From Microbacterium wangchenii (lineage in GTDB: Bacteria; Actinomycetota; Actinomycetes; Actinomycetales; Microbacteriaceae), in assembly GCF_004564355.1 (NCBI RefSeq), contig NZ_CP038266.1, positions 3,410,001 through 3,474,000 of the forward strand: 64,000 nucleotides of DNA, in the 5' to 3' direction. This document shows positions 7,217 to 15,407 of the stretch, one piece after another; the first letter of the stretch is position 1; each line of letters starts with the position of its first letter. Under the pieces are notes generated by a model. That model made no database searches, was not told the origin of the DNA, and saw only the letters and a program-made list of their open reading frames with translations. The position numbers were made by a program, and so were the translations under genes.

Positions 7217-8056
7217 ATGACGAAGTACCGCCTCAACCGACTCTTCAACCCGCGATCGGGCCGCGCGCTGGATGTCGCGGTGGATCACGGCGCGTTCCAC
7301 GAGCACGGATTCCTCGCCGGGATCGAAGACATGCCCGCCACGGTCGCGACGCTCGTCGACGCCGGCCCCGACGCGATCCAGCTGACCCTGGGCCAGGCCC
7401 CGCTGCTGCAGTCCGTGCCGGGGAAGCAGAAGCCCGGACTCGTGCTGCGCACCGACATCGCGAACGTCTACAACAGTCCGCTCGAGTCGCCGCTGCACAG
7501 CGTCCACGTGCCCGATGCGATCGAGGTCGCGGTGCGGCTAGACGCGGTCGCCGTCTGTGTGAACCTGCTCGACCTGCCCGGTCACCCCGAGGTCCGCGAG
7601 CAGTGCATCCGCTCGATCCTGGCGCTGCGCACCGACGCCGAGCGCTACGGGATGCCGCTCATGATCGAGCCCCTCGTGATGCAGACCAACTCCGACAAGG
7701 GCGGCTACATGGTCGACGGTGACACCCGCAAGATCGTCACGCTGGTGCGTCAGGCCCGCGAACTGGGCGCCGACCTCATCAAGGCCGATCCGACCGACGA
7801 CATCGACGGCTACCACCTCGTCGTGCAGGCCGCCGCCGGCACCCCCGTGCTCGTGCGCGGAGGCGGACGCGTCGACGACCGCACGCTCCTCGAGCGCACC
7901 CAGGCGGTCCTCGCCCAGGGCGCACGCGGCATCGTCTACGGGCGCAACGTCATCCAGCATCCGGACCCCGCCGGCATCACGGCGGCCCTCATGGCCGTCG
8001 TCCACGACGACGCCACCGTCGACGACGCCCTCGCGCTGATCGGTGGCGAGCGATGA
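7217..8056 (+). CDS. Class I (DhnA/LacD-type) sugar-phosphate aldolase
   Basis: A 279-residue TIM-barrel aldolase of the DhnA / archaeal-type fructose-bisphosphate aldolase family. The N-terminal LDVAVDHGAFHEH segment, the DAIQLTLGQA region, the probable Schiff-base lysine in ADLIKADPTDD and the phosphate-binding glycine stretch VLVRGGGR are all present. It is expected to cleave a ketose phosphate into dihydroxyacetone phosphate and an aldehyde, which fits the isomerase, kinase and polyol dehydrogenase genes nearby. ATG 7217 follows GGAGAG by 9 bp. Transcription is probably controlled by O4. Its stop overlaps the next start by ATGA. The sugar phosphate used is unknown. Confidence 0.85.
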   Translation: MTKYRLNRLFNPRSGRALDVAVDHGAFHEHGFLAGIEDMPATVATLVDAGPDAIQLTLGQAPLLQSVPGKQKPGLVLRTDIANVYNSPLESPLHSVHVPDAIEVAVRLDAVAVCVNLLDLPGHPEVREQCIRSILALRTDAERYGMPLMIEPLVMQTNSDKGGYMVDGDTRKIVTLVRQARELGADLIKADPTDDIDGYHLVVQAAAGTPVLVRGGGRVDDRTLLERTQAVLAQGARGIVYGRNVIQHPDPAGITAALMAVVHDDATVDDALALIGGER

Positions 8057-9210
8057 CCGCGCCGCGGCGCGTGAACGTCGGCATCGTGGGCGCCGGCCTC
8101 ATGGGGCGCGAGATCGCGGCCGCCCTGCGTCGCTGGCCCGCGCTCATCGACCACCCCGTCGATCCTCAGCTGGTCGCGGTGTGCGACATCAACCCCGCCG
8201 CCATGGAATGGTTCGACCGGATCGACACCGTGCGGCTGAAGACCACCGACTACCACGAGCTCCTCGCCGACCCCGACGTCGACGTCGTCTACATCGCGGT
8301 GCGGCACGATCTGCACGAGCAGCTGTACGTCGACACCATCCGCGCGGGCAAGGCGCTGCTGGCCGAGAAGCCGTTCGGCATCGACGGGGCGGCAGCGGAT
8401 GCGGTGCTCCGCGCGATCGACGAAGCCCCTGCCTCGTTCGTGCGGGTCTCCAGCGAGATGCCGTTCTTCCCGGGCGCGCAGTGGGCCGTGGACTACGTCC
8501 GCAGCGGAGCCCTGGGCCGCGTCATCGAGGCGAAGTGCACGTTCCTGCACGCCAGCGACCTCGACACCGCGAAGCCGCTGAACTGGAAGCGGCAGAAGCA
8601 GTTCTGCGGCGAGGCGGGCGTCATGAACGACCTCGGGATGCACACGTGGCACGTCCCGCTGCGCCTGGGCTGGGTGCCCGAGCGGCTCGTGGGCGTCCTG
8701 CAGGACATCGTCACCGAGCGCCCCGGCCCCGACGGGACGCCCGTGCCATGCGACACGTGGGACAACGCCGTCATCCACAGCTGGACCACCCACGACGGTG
8801 CGCCCTTCGTGCTGACCACCGAAACGAAGCGCATCGCGCCGGGTGAGAAGAACACGTGGGAGTTCGAGGCCATCGGCATGGACGGCGGGGTGCGCTTCAG
8901 CACGAAGAACCCGAAGTCGGTCGAGGTGTTCGCCGTCGTCGATGTTCCGGGCGTCGGCCGGGAGCAGAGCTGGCAACGCATCGACGCGGGCAGCCAGGCC
9001 GTGTGGCCCACCGTCACGGGAGCGAACTTCGAAACCGGTTTCTCCGACTCGATCCTGCAGATGTGGGCCGCCTTCCTCGCGGAGTTCGCCGGCGAGCTGG
9101 GCGAGCGTTTTGGGACGGTCCGGCCCGAGGAGGCCGCGCTCACTCACCGCATCTTCTCCGCGGCGATCGCGTCGCACGAGCAGGCCACCCTGGTTCCTCT
9201 GGAGCGGTGA
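8053..9210 (+). CDS. Gfo/Idh/MocA family oxidoreductase
   Basis: A 385-residue NAD(P)-dependent dehydrogenase. It has an N-terminal Rossmann domain (GIVGAGLMGREIAAAL near residues 8-23, then a VAVCDINPAA acidic dinucleotide-binding turn) with the family motif AEKPFG near residue 105. The C-terminal domain has the MNDLGMHTWHV region in place of the usual GGLLxDxGxH catalytic motif, with the Asp and His conserved. It probably oxidises a sugar or cyclitol hydroxyl. The start overlaps the aldolase stop, so both are one operon. Substrate is unknown; the context suggests a step before or beside the aldol cleavage. Confidence 0.87.
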   Translation: MTAPRRVNVGIVGAGLMGREIAAALRRWPALIDHPVDPQLVAVCDINPAAMEWFDRIDTVRLKTTDYHELLADPDVDVVYIAVRHDLHEQLYVDTIRAGKALLAEKPFGIDGAAADAVLRAIDEAPASFVRVSSEMPFFPGAQWAVDYVRSGALGRVIEAKCTFLHASDLDTAKPLNWKRQKQFCGEAGVMNDLGMHTWHVPLRLGWVPERLVGVLQDIVTERPGPDGTPVPCDTWDNAVIHSWTTHDGAPFVLTTETKRIAPGEKNTWEFEAIGMDGGVRFSTKNPKSVEVFAVVDVPGVGREQSWQRIDAGSQAVWPTVTGANFETGFSDSILQMWAAFLAEFAGELGERFGTVRPEEAALTHRIFSAAIASHEQATLVPLER

Positions 9211-9272
9211 TCCGCGGCAGCGGCGCGCAGCATCCGTAGGATCGACGCGACCACGACGCAGGAAGGCACCGG

Positions 9273-10271
9273 ATGCGCAAGAGCGGCCGCCCCACCATGG
9301 TGGATGTCGCCGCCGACGCCGGCGTCAGCCTGAAGACCGTCTCCCGTGTCATCAACGGCCAGCCCAACGTCGACGCGGCCCTCATCGAGCGGGTGAACGC
9401 GTCGATCGCCCGGCTCGGCTTCCACCGCAACGCCCTCGCCGCCAGCCTGCGCTCGGGCAGCCGCGACACCATCGGGTTCCTCGCCGCCGACCTGTCGAAC
9501 ACCTTCTATCTGACCGTCGCGGCCGCCGTGTCGACGGTGGCGATCGGCCGCGGGATGCAGGTGATCATGGCCTCCAGCGAGGAGGATGCGCGCTCCGAGC
9601 GCACGCTGGCGCTGGATCTGTGTCAGCGACGCGTGGGCGGTCTCATCCTCGTCCCTGCCGGCGATGACCAGTCCTACCTCGGCGGAGAGGTGGCCGCCGG
9701 CACGCCAGTGGTGTTCCTCGACCGCCCCGGCGGCGGGCTGGACGGCGACGCCGTGCTGATCGACAACCGCGGCGGCGCACACGCGGCCGCGGCCGAGCTG
9801 CTCCGCGACGGGCACGAACGCATCGCGCTGCTGTTCGACTCCCCCTCCATCTTCACGATGACCGAGCGCCGGCAGGGGTTCCTCGACGCCTTCGCCGAGG
9901 CGGGCCGCACGCCCGACCCGGCGTTGCTCGTGTCGGACCTGCACACCCCGGCCACAGCCCGGGACGCCATGGAACGCCTGCTCGAGGCGGAGCATCCGCC
10001 CACCGCGGTGTTCTGCGCCAACAACCGGTCGACCATCGGGGCGCTGGAGGCGATCCTCCCCCGCGATGCCGACGTCGCGGTCACCGGCTTCGACGACTTC
10101 GAGCTCGCGCAGGTGCTCCCCCGCCGCATCCGCATCGTGGACTACGACACCGCGCACCTCGGAACCGTGGCGGCCGAGATGCTGTTCGCCCGCATCGACG
10201 GCGACGACTCCCATCCGTCGCATTTCCTGCTGCCGACTCACCTGGTCGACCGCGGCGGCTACATCCGCTGA
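9273..10271 (+). CDS. LacI family transcriptional regulator (island regulator 2)
   Basis: A 332-residue LacI-type repressor with HTH at residues about 7-30 (TMVDVAADAGVSLKTVSRVI), hinge HRNALAASLRSGSRD and sugar-binding domain from about residue 60 to the end (FLLPTHLVDRGGYIR). ATG 9273 follows GGAAGG at a suitable spacing. It lies 62 bp after the Gfo/Idh gene on the same strand and may be read through from promoter O4. No palindromic operator is visible directly upstream, so its target sites in the window are not identified. It is clearly different from the first LacI regulator in sequence. Confidence 0.92.
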   Translation: MRKSGRPTMVDVAADAGVSLKTVSRVINGQPNVDAALIERVNASIARLGFHRNALAASLRSGSRDTIGFLAADLSNTFYLTVAAAVSTVAIGRGMQVIMASSEEDARSERTLALDLCQRRVGGLILVPAGDDQSYLGGEVAAGTPVVFLDRPGGGLDGDAVLIDNRGGAHAAAAELLRDGHERIALLFDSPSIFTMTERRQGFLDAFAEAGRTPDPALLVSDLHTPATARDAMERLLEAEHPPTAVFCANNRSTIGALEAILPRDADVAVTGFDDFELAQVLPRRIRIVDYDTAHLGTVAAEMLFARIDGDDSHPSHFLLPTHLVDRGGYIR

Positions 10272-10332
10272 CGCCCGGACCGCCAGCCCAGTGCGGCCAC
10301 TGGCGCTGCCGACCCCGCCCACCCTTTCACCC

Positions 10333-10416
10333 TGCACAACGGCGGATCCGCACGGTGACACGCCGCGCTACATGGCCCATCCCCGGCGTGTCCCCGACGA
10401 TCTCCGCAGTTGTGCA
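10333..10416. repeat. Imperfect long inverted repeat between convergent genes
   Basis: The outer arms TGCACAAC and GTTGTGCA pair exactly, as do inner arms GACACGCCG and CGGCGTGTC, with a mismatched stretch between and a loop near 10366-10383. It sits downstream of lacI 2 and downstream of the GH20 gene, in front of a second hairpin. It belongs to the same general class as the other intergenic palindromes in the window. Confidence 0.6.
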
Positions 10417-10431
10417 CGGCAACCTCGGCGC

Positions 10432-10487
10432 CTCCCTCGCGCGTCGCCGCGCGGCGGACCGCCCGCCCCGCTCGCGGCGCGAGGGAG
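10432..10487. terminator. Probable bidirectional terminator hairpin
   Basis: CTCCCTCGCGC at 10432-10442 pairs with GCGCGAGGGAG at 10477-10487 around a GC-rich loop. It lies 9 bp beyond the stop of the leftward GH20 gene and 160 bp beyond the rightward lacI gene. There is no T-run, so intrinsic termination would depend on the stem alone. Confidence 0.5.
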
Positions 10488-10495
10488 ACCCGCGC

Positions 10496-12046
10496 CTACA
10501 GTCCCGCAGGAGGCGCTGACGCGCGATCGCTGTCCGCCCATGGGACCTCGGGGGACCGGAAGAATCCGATTCCCATTGATTTCCAGAGCGGGCCGAGACC
10601 GGCTATGCGCTGACGGAACGACCCCCATGTGCGCCACTCGTTCTCGATCGTCGCGGGCGACCACGCAGCTTCGGCTGCCGACGCGACACGAGGAAACATC
10701 ATGTGGTCGATATCTGCCAATGAGCTCACGGTCTCCGTCCACAACGGCGCCTCAACTCCGAGGATCGCTTCCTCGGGGAGACCGCGGATCACGTCCGACG
10801 GCTCCCACTCGTATGAGCGGCGCACGCTCGTCGGGCCGTTTGCCCAATCGAGGCCGATCGGGGTATCAGCGTCGTACTTCATGTCGAGATAAATGGCGTC
10901 CGACGGTGAGAGGATGACACGGCCGCCGCGCTCGACGAAGGCCAGTGCCTTTCGGTCCGCACCATCCGCGGGGTTCACCGACCCCCAGTACTGGCCCACC
11001 GCACCGGCCACGAGCCCGGGGACGGCGCCGGCCTCGTGCCACGCCACCACGACTTTCCCGTGGCTCGAGGCGATGGCACTGGCCCGCTGCATGAATGCGG
11101 CGAAGTCCCCGGCGTCGGTGCTGAGCGCCTCGTCCCCGCCGATGTGGAGGAACGGACCCGGAGTCCCCTCGGCCACCTCGGCGAGGACCGCGTGGAGGAA
11201 CTCGTAGGTCCGCGGGTCGTGGATCCTGAGCGAGGAGAAGCCGACCGCCGTGCCCTGGTACCCCACCCCTTTACGCGGCGACGGCTGCCGCCCCTGTGCG
11301 ATCTCCGCCGCCATCCCCGGCGACAGGGCTGGGTCCTGCACCAGCTCCGGGTAGGCCAGGCCGATCGCATGGGTGTGTCCCGGCATGTCGATCTCCGGAA
11401 CGACCGTCATGTGACGCTCAGCTGCGTACTCGACGATGCGCCGGTAGTCCTCCTTGGAGTAGTAACCACCGCGGTCACCACGGACGGCGCTCGCGGAGCC
11501 CTGTTCGGTGAGCTTCGGCCAGGATTCGACGGCGAGACGCCAGCCCTGGTCGTCAGTGAGGTGCAGATGCAGGTGATTGAGTTTGAGGCTCGCCGCGCGG
11601 TCGATGACCGCTGTCACGGTCTGCACGTCGAAGAAGTGGCGGGCGACATCGAGCATCACCCCGCGATACGCGAAACGCGGGAAGTCGTCGATCTCCACCG
11701 CCGGGACCCGCCAGCCGCCCGGGGCGGACTCGACCAGCTGACCGAGCGTCTGTACACCGTAGAAGAGGCCGGCCGCATCATGGCCTATGACAGAAATTCC
11801 CGCTGAGCCCACGACCAGCCGGTAGGACTCCGGCGTACCCCCGCCCTCGATATGCAGCCGGATCGCACCGCTCGCCACCAGCGCCGGCTGCCGCCCGGTG
11901 CGCGCCTGGAGGAGCGACCTGAGCGTGCCCGCCGCGGCCGCCTCGCCGGAGATCGTCGTCTGGGTCGTGAGGGGGAAGGGTTCGGCATCGTGCACCCGCA
12001 CTCGCACGGGGACAGGAGACAGTGCCGCACGCATGTGCGTCACCAT
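10496..12046 (-). CDS. Beta-N-acetylhexosaminidase, glycoside hydrolase family 20
   Basis: A 516-residue GH20 enzyme. An N-terminal GH20b-type domain occupies about residues 1-130. The catalytic TIM barrel begins FPRFAYRGVMLDVARHFF near residue 140 and includes LNHLHLHLTDDQGWRL, VPEIDMPGHTHA and the catalytic Asp-Glu pair in LHIGGDEALS. It releases terminal N-acetylhexosamine residues by substrate-assisted catalysis. No signal peptide is visible, so it probably acts in the cytoplasm on imported oligosaccharides or glycosides. ATG 12046 overlaps the stop of the upstream glycosidase-like gene (ATGGTGA), so the two are one operon divergent from the importer. The natural substrate is probably the amino sugar that the facing operon degrades. 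Confidence 0.93.
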   Translation of the reverse strand: MVTHMRAALSPVPVRVRVHDAEPFPLTTQTTISGEAAAAGTLRSLLQARTGRQPALVASGAIRLHIEGGGTPESYRLVVGSAGISVIGHDAAGLFYGVQTLGQLVESAPGGWRVPAVEIDDFPRFAYRGVMLDVARHFFDVQTVTAVIDRAASLKLNHLHLHLTDDQGWRLAVESWPKLTEQGSASAVRGDRGGYYSKEDYRRIVEYAAERHMTVVPEIDMPGHTHAIGLAYPELVQDPALSPGMAAEIAQGRQPSPRKGVGYQGTAVGFSSLRIHDPRTYEFLHAVLAEVAEGTPGPFLHIGGDEALSTDAGDFAAFMQRASAIASSHGKVVVAWHEAGAVPGLVAGAVGQYWGSVNPADGADRKALAFVERGGRVILSPSDAIYLDMKYDADTPIGLDWANGPTSVRRSYEWEPSDVIRGLPEEAILGVEAPLWTETVSSLADIDHMMFPRVASAAEAAWSPATIENEWRTWGSFRQRIAGLGPLWKSMGIGFFRSPEVPWADSDRASAPPAGL

Positions 12047-13923
12047 TCGCTCACCGGAGGCGGCGCGCTTTCGATGTCACGCCCCGGCGGCGGCATCGCC
12101 TCGAGCTGCCCGCGCAGGTCTGCGATCTTCTCCTCCACGCGACGCCGATCGAACATCCTCGACTGCGCTTCGGCGTGCCAGCCCATCTCCTTCCCGCCAA
12201 GCCACGGCAGCGCCACCTCGAGCGCACGTAGTTCATCGCGCACGATGCGTGCGTAGGCGTCACGATCAAGAGGGCCGTCGTGCCAACGGCGCTTGAGGGC
12301 GAAGAGCCGATAGTGGTTCCTGGTGCTCGAAAAGCTCGCCCACGCCACCCAGGCACTGGCGACCTCCTCCTCCGCACGAGTCGTCGCGGCGGGCTCCACA
12401 TCCGCGAGCGCGCGCTCCAACTGCTCCGCGCCGATCCGCCATTGCGCGCTCAGCGCCGTGAGCTGACGGATGACGACCTCGAGGGGGAGTTCGGCAAGGG
12501 AGGCGGATAGATCATCCCCGCGGGGCTGATCGATCCACGACGCGCCGACCGGAGCAGGCGAGACGGGCGTCGGACGCAGGGGAAGAACGAGCGCGTAGTT
12601 CGCCGGCGAGAAGTACAGGAAGCTCATCGAGAACGGGTACTCGTTGAGCGCCTCCCCGAGCGTTGACCACGCCTCGACGACGCGCGCAGGATCAGCACCG
12701 GGAAGGTAGATCATCGCCAGTCGCTTCAGCGCGGCGTCGGCCGAGTCGAAGGGGCCTTCATTGAGAAAGAAGTTGAAGGCCACCGCGTTGAGCGACAAGG
12801 CGTTGCCCATGTTCCAGCAGCCCATGAACCCGACGCTGCCGGACCGCGCGAATGCCTCGGCCTTGGCGTAGATGTTCCCGAGCACGGGGAGGCTGGGCAC
12901 CGTCGCCAGCTCGTGCGTCGTGGACAGCTGCAATTTGGCCAACGTCGGCAGGCCCCGATCGCGAGCGAGTTCGACAGTCGAGGAGAAGCGGGACGAGGGG
13001 CCGGGGTAGCTCAGAGAATACTCATCGACCTCGCGAACCACGCCGCGCAGCATCCGCGTTCCGCCGCGCTCGAAATCTGCCATCACCTCCACGCCGTCGG
13101 GGAGCGCAGCCACGATCCCCGCGCTCGGGTCAGGCTCGAGAAACGACCACGACCAGTTCCAGACGATGATGCGCGCGTCGGCGCGGGCCTCCTGGGCTCC
13201 GGCGGTGACGAGGGTCACGATCTCACCGATCACTTCGGCCGGACTCCGAACCCCGCAGCGGGGGCAGGGAAGGGACCTTCCCGGGCCGAATGCCCACGGA
13301 TCGTCTGAGGCCTGGGCAGCGTCCGTCCGGAAGTGATAGCGCGCGTAGCAGTGCGACGGCGCCTCCGACGCGGTGATGAGGATCAGGCCGGCGAGATCGG
13401 GGACTCTCTCGAACAGGTTGCGGGACGCATCGTGGAGGAATCGCTGCACGCGCGGCGTCGACGTGCACAGGGATCGGAAGAGGCGATCGTCGTAGGGCGG
13501 GGCGCCGAAGATCGCGGGCGCGCCCATCACATCGCCGTTGTCATCCCAGAACGGGTCGTCGGCGAGCACACCCCGCGGCGGCTGCGCGTAGCCGAACACC
13601 TCCAGGTCGAATCGGGCCGCCCTCTGGATGAGCAGATCGATGGCATCGAGGTGCCGGGCGGCGGCGCCGCCGAACTCAGGGAACGCCTCGGTGCCGACGA
13701 CACGGTCGAGGCGGACGTGAACCCAAATGGCGGTGAACCCCGCCGCAGCTATCCGGCTCATTTCCGATTCGGTGTAGGCCTCGACCGCACGAAGAGATTC
13801 ATCGGCCTCCTCCTCCCCGAAGAGGTGGAAATCCGACCAGGAGCTTCGCCAGATGCGGGTGGGCGCAAGGGGACCGCCCACCGCTGCGTGGCTGAGATGA
13901 GAGGGTGCGTGCAAATCGATCAC
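12040..13923 (-). CDS. Putative glycoside hydrolase-like protein of unknown family
   Basis: A long protein (about 627 residues from GTG 13923) that I do not recognise as a named family. It opens with RIWRSSWSDFHLFGEEEADE and then alternates strands and helices like a TIM barrel (AAGFTAIWVHVRLD, LEVFGYAQPP, LAGLILITASEAPS, IIVWNWSWSFLEP). A CPRCG cysteine pair lies near residue 230, and the FMGCWNMGNALSLNAVAFNFF segment is in the second half. No signal peptide is seen. The open frame extends to a TTG at 13953, but that codon overlaps the likely -10 box, so GTG 13923 or a later GTG is preferred. It is co-transcribed with GH20 and divergent from a sugar importer, which supports a role in glycoside cleavage. 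The activity is inferred. Confidence 0.7.
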   Translation of the reverse strand: MIDLHAPSHLSHAAVGGPLAPTRIWRSSWSDFHLFGEEEADESLRAVEAYTESEMSRIAAAGFTAIWVHVRLDRVVGTEAFPEFGGAAARHLDAIDLLIQRAARFDLEVFGYAQPPRGVLADDPFWDDNGDVMGAPAIFGAPPYDDRLFRSLCTSTPRVQRFLHDASRNLFERVPDLAGLILITASEAPSHCYARYHFRTDAAQASDDPWAFGPGRSLPCPRCGVRSPAEVIGEIVTLVTAGAQEARADARIIVWNWSWSFLEPDPSAGIVAALPDGVEVMADFERGGTRMLRGVVREVDEYSLSYPGPSSRFSSTVELARDRGLPTLAKLQLSTTHELATVPSLPVLGNIYAKAEAFARSGSVGFMGCWNMGNALSLNAVAFNFFLNEGPFDSADAALKRLAMIYLPGADPARVVEAWSTLGEALNEYPFSMSFLYFSPANYALVLPLRPTPVSPAPVGASWIDQPRGDDLSASLAELPLEVVIRQLTALSAQWRIGAEQLERALADVEPAATTRAEEEVASAWVAWASFSSTRNHYRLFALKRRWHDGPLDRDAYARIVRDELRALEVALPWLGGKEMGWHAEAQSRMFDRRRVEEKIADLRGQLEAMPPPGRDIESAPPPVSEW

Positions 13924-13952
13924 CTTCGCTGCCGCCGCTGTTATGTGGGGCA

Positions 13953-13981
13953 AACGTATCGTTCGCCATATCGAACGTCAA
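13953..13981 (-). promoter_or_regulatory. Promoter with palindromic operator in its spacer
   Basis: Read leftward, TTGACG (13981-13976) and TACGTT (13958-13953) form -35 and -10 boxes with a 17-bp spacer. The spacer holds the perfect inverted repeat CGTTCG-N6-CGAACG (13960-13977). This would be the promoter of the glycosidase operon. A repressor bound in the spacer would block it. The XRE-cupin regulator at 17148 is the local candidate. Confidence 0.55.
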
Positions 13982-14051
13982 GGGCGCCCCTGCGAACGCT
14001 GATAAAGTGGCCATTGACCCCGGAATATGAAACGTGCTTCACTTACTCGCG

Positions 14052-14098
14052 TTCTATATATCAAACGAACTGTCTCGTAGATCGAACAGATCGAAGCA
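14052..14098 (+). promoter_or_regulatory. Candidate -10 and operator half-sites upstream of importer operon
   Basis: TATATA at 14055-14060 may be a -10 box for the solute-binding-protein gene. Around it are repeated half-sites related to the CGAAC of the 13960-13977 palindrome: CAAACGAAC near 14062, GATCGAAC near 14081 and GATCGAAG near 14089. No strong -35 box was found. The assignment is tentative. Confidence 0.35.
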
Positions 14099-14142
14099 CA
14101 GGTGCCCGACAACGTGCACCGTAAGCATGGAGGGTTGCAGAA

Positions 14143-15405
14143 ATGAAGAGAACGCGCTCGAGGTACCTCCGGATGGGCGGCGCTGTCGCCACCATCGCGT
14201 CCTTGGCCGTGGTCGCCGCCGGATGCTCGAACTCCGCCAGTGACCCGGATTCCCCGATCGTGTGGGAGATGTGGGGTGGGCAGGAGAGCGACATCAAGAA
14301 CAGCGAGGATCAGCTGCGGATTGCCCAGGAAGAGAATCCCGACCTCAAGGTCGACCTGTCGATGTCGCCCTACGACGGGTATTTCACGAAGTTGACCGCC
14401 GGAATGTCGTCGCAACAGCTCTCGTGCATCTTGACGATGAACGGGCAGAACATGGCGGACTACCACGAGGCGTTCTCGCCGCTGTCGAAGGAGGATCTCG
14501 CGGTCGCCGGCATCGACGAAAGCGAGTTCACGGCGAATTCGTTCGACCTCATGCGGGTGGACGGCGAGTTGTACGGAATCCCCTGGGACGTCGCCGCGAT
14601 GCTCGTCTACGTCAACGAGGATGCCCTTGCTCAGGCGGGCCAGACCGTTCCCGCACTCGATTGGACCTTCGATGACTTCGACGCGCTCGCGACATCTATG
14701 ACGGGCGGAGACATCTATCCCTTCGCCGTCGACACAGGTGACCTGCAGTGGCAGACCCTTCCCATCGCGCGCGCGGGCACCCAGCCCGTGACCGAGGACT
14801 ACACCCTCGATCTGACGAACCCCGACTACCTTGCGAGCGCGGAGTGGTACGCGTCGCTGGTCGACACCGGCGCCGCAGCGCCGGTGCCCTCGGCTGCCGA
14901 GTCGGTCTGGGGATCGGACCAGTTCACCAGCCAGCGAGCGGCGATGGTGGTGGAGGGCACCTGGAACGCGCTGAACTTTCTGAACAACGACGCCGGATTC
15001 GAGACCGTCTTCCTTCCCGTCCCCGCCGGACCGGAGGGATCCCTCGCCATCCTTCTCGGAAGCGGCTACGGCATCTCCAGCACGTGCGAGAACCGCGAAG
15101 CGGCCCTGAAGGTGCTGGGCTCCTTGGTCGGCGAAGCGGCACAGGACTCCATCGCGGAGTCCGGTCGCAGCCTCCCTGCCCGTCTTTCGTCGCAGGAGAT
15201 CTACTACGAGTCCATTCCCGAGCCCGCGCGCACGGAGATCCGTGCGGCGTTCGAAGCGTCCTTCGCCGGCGCGCAGAACTGGCGCACGGCGCCTGACTGG
15301 CAGCAGATGGTCAGTGCGCTGCAGCCGGAGCTCATCTCTGTCTTCAACGGCCAGAAAACGATGACTTCGCTGCTGGAGCAGATGCAGGACCGGTTCGGGG
15401 AGTAG
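14143..15405 (+). CDS. ABC sugar importer, solute-binding lipoprotein
   Basis: A 420-residue family 1 extracellular solute-binding protein. The signal peptide runs to a lipobox VVAAGCSNS with Cys at about residue 28, so it is anchored to the outside of the membrane. The mature part has the expected VWEMWGGQESD start and the C-terminal FLPVPAGPEGS and aromatic binding-cleft segments. It captures a sugar or oligosaccharide for the two permeases that follow. ATG 14143 is preceded by GGAGGG. It is the first gene of the operon reaching to 24051, and neighbouring GH20 suggests an N-acetylhexosamine-containing ligand. No ATPase gene is in the operon. Confidence 0.92.
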   Translation: MKRTRSRYLRMGGAVATIASLAVVAAGCSNSASDPDSPIVWEMWGGQESDIKNSEDQLRIAQEENPDLKVDLSMSPYDGYFTKLTAGMSSQQLSCILTMNGQNMADYHEAFSPLSKEDLAVAGIDESEFTANSFDLMRVDGELYGIPWDVAAMLVYVNEDALAQAGQTVPALDWTFDDFDALATSMTGGDIYPFAVDTGDLQWQTLPIARAGTQPVTEDYTLDLTNPDYLASAEWYASLVDTGAAAPVPSAAESVWGSDQFTSQRAAMVVEGTWNALNFLNNDAGFETVFLPVPAGPEGSLAILLGSGYGISSTCENREAALKVLGSLVGEAAQDSIAESGRSLPARLSSQEIYYESIPEPARTEIRAAFEASFAGAQNWRTAPDWQQMVSALQPELISVFNGQKTMTSLLEQMQDRFGE

Positions 15406-15407
15406 TA

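Noticed and set aside
12040..13953. TTG 13953 as start of the glycosidase-like gene
   Set aside because: The TTG overlaps the likely -10 box of the leftward promoter and has no ribosome-binding site, so a start at GTG 13923 or later is more plausible.
14107..14118. GACAACGTGCAC as a fifth copy of the sugar-island LacI operator
   Set aside because: Only the left half matches GACAACGTTGTC and there is no dyad symmetry.
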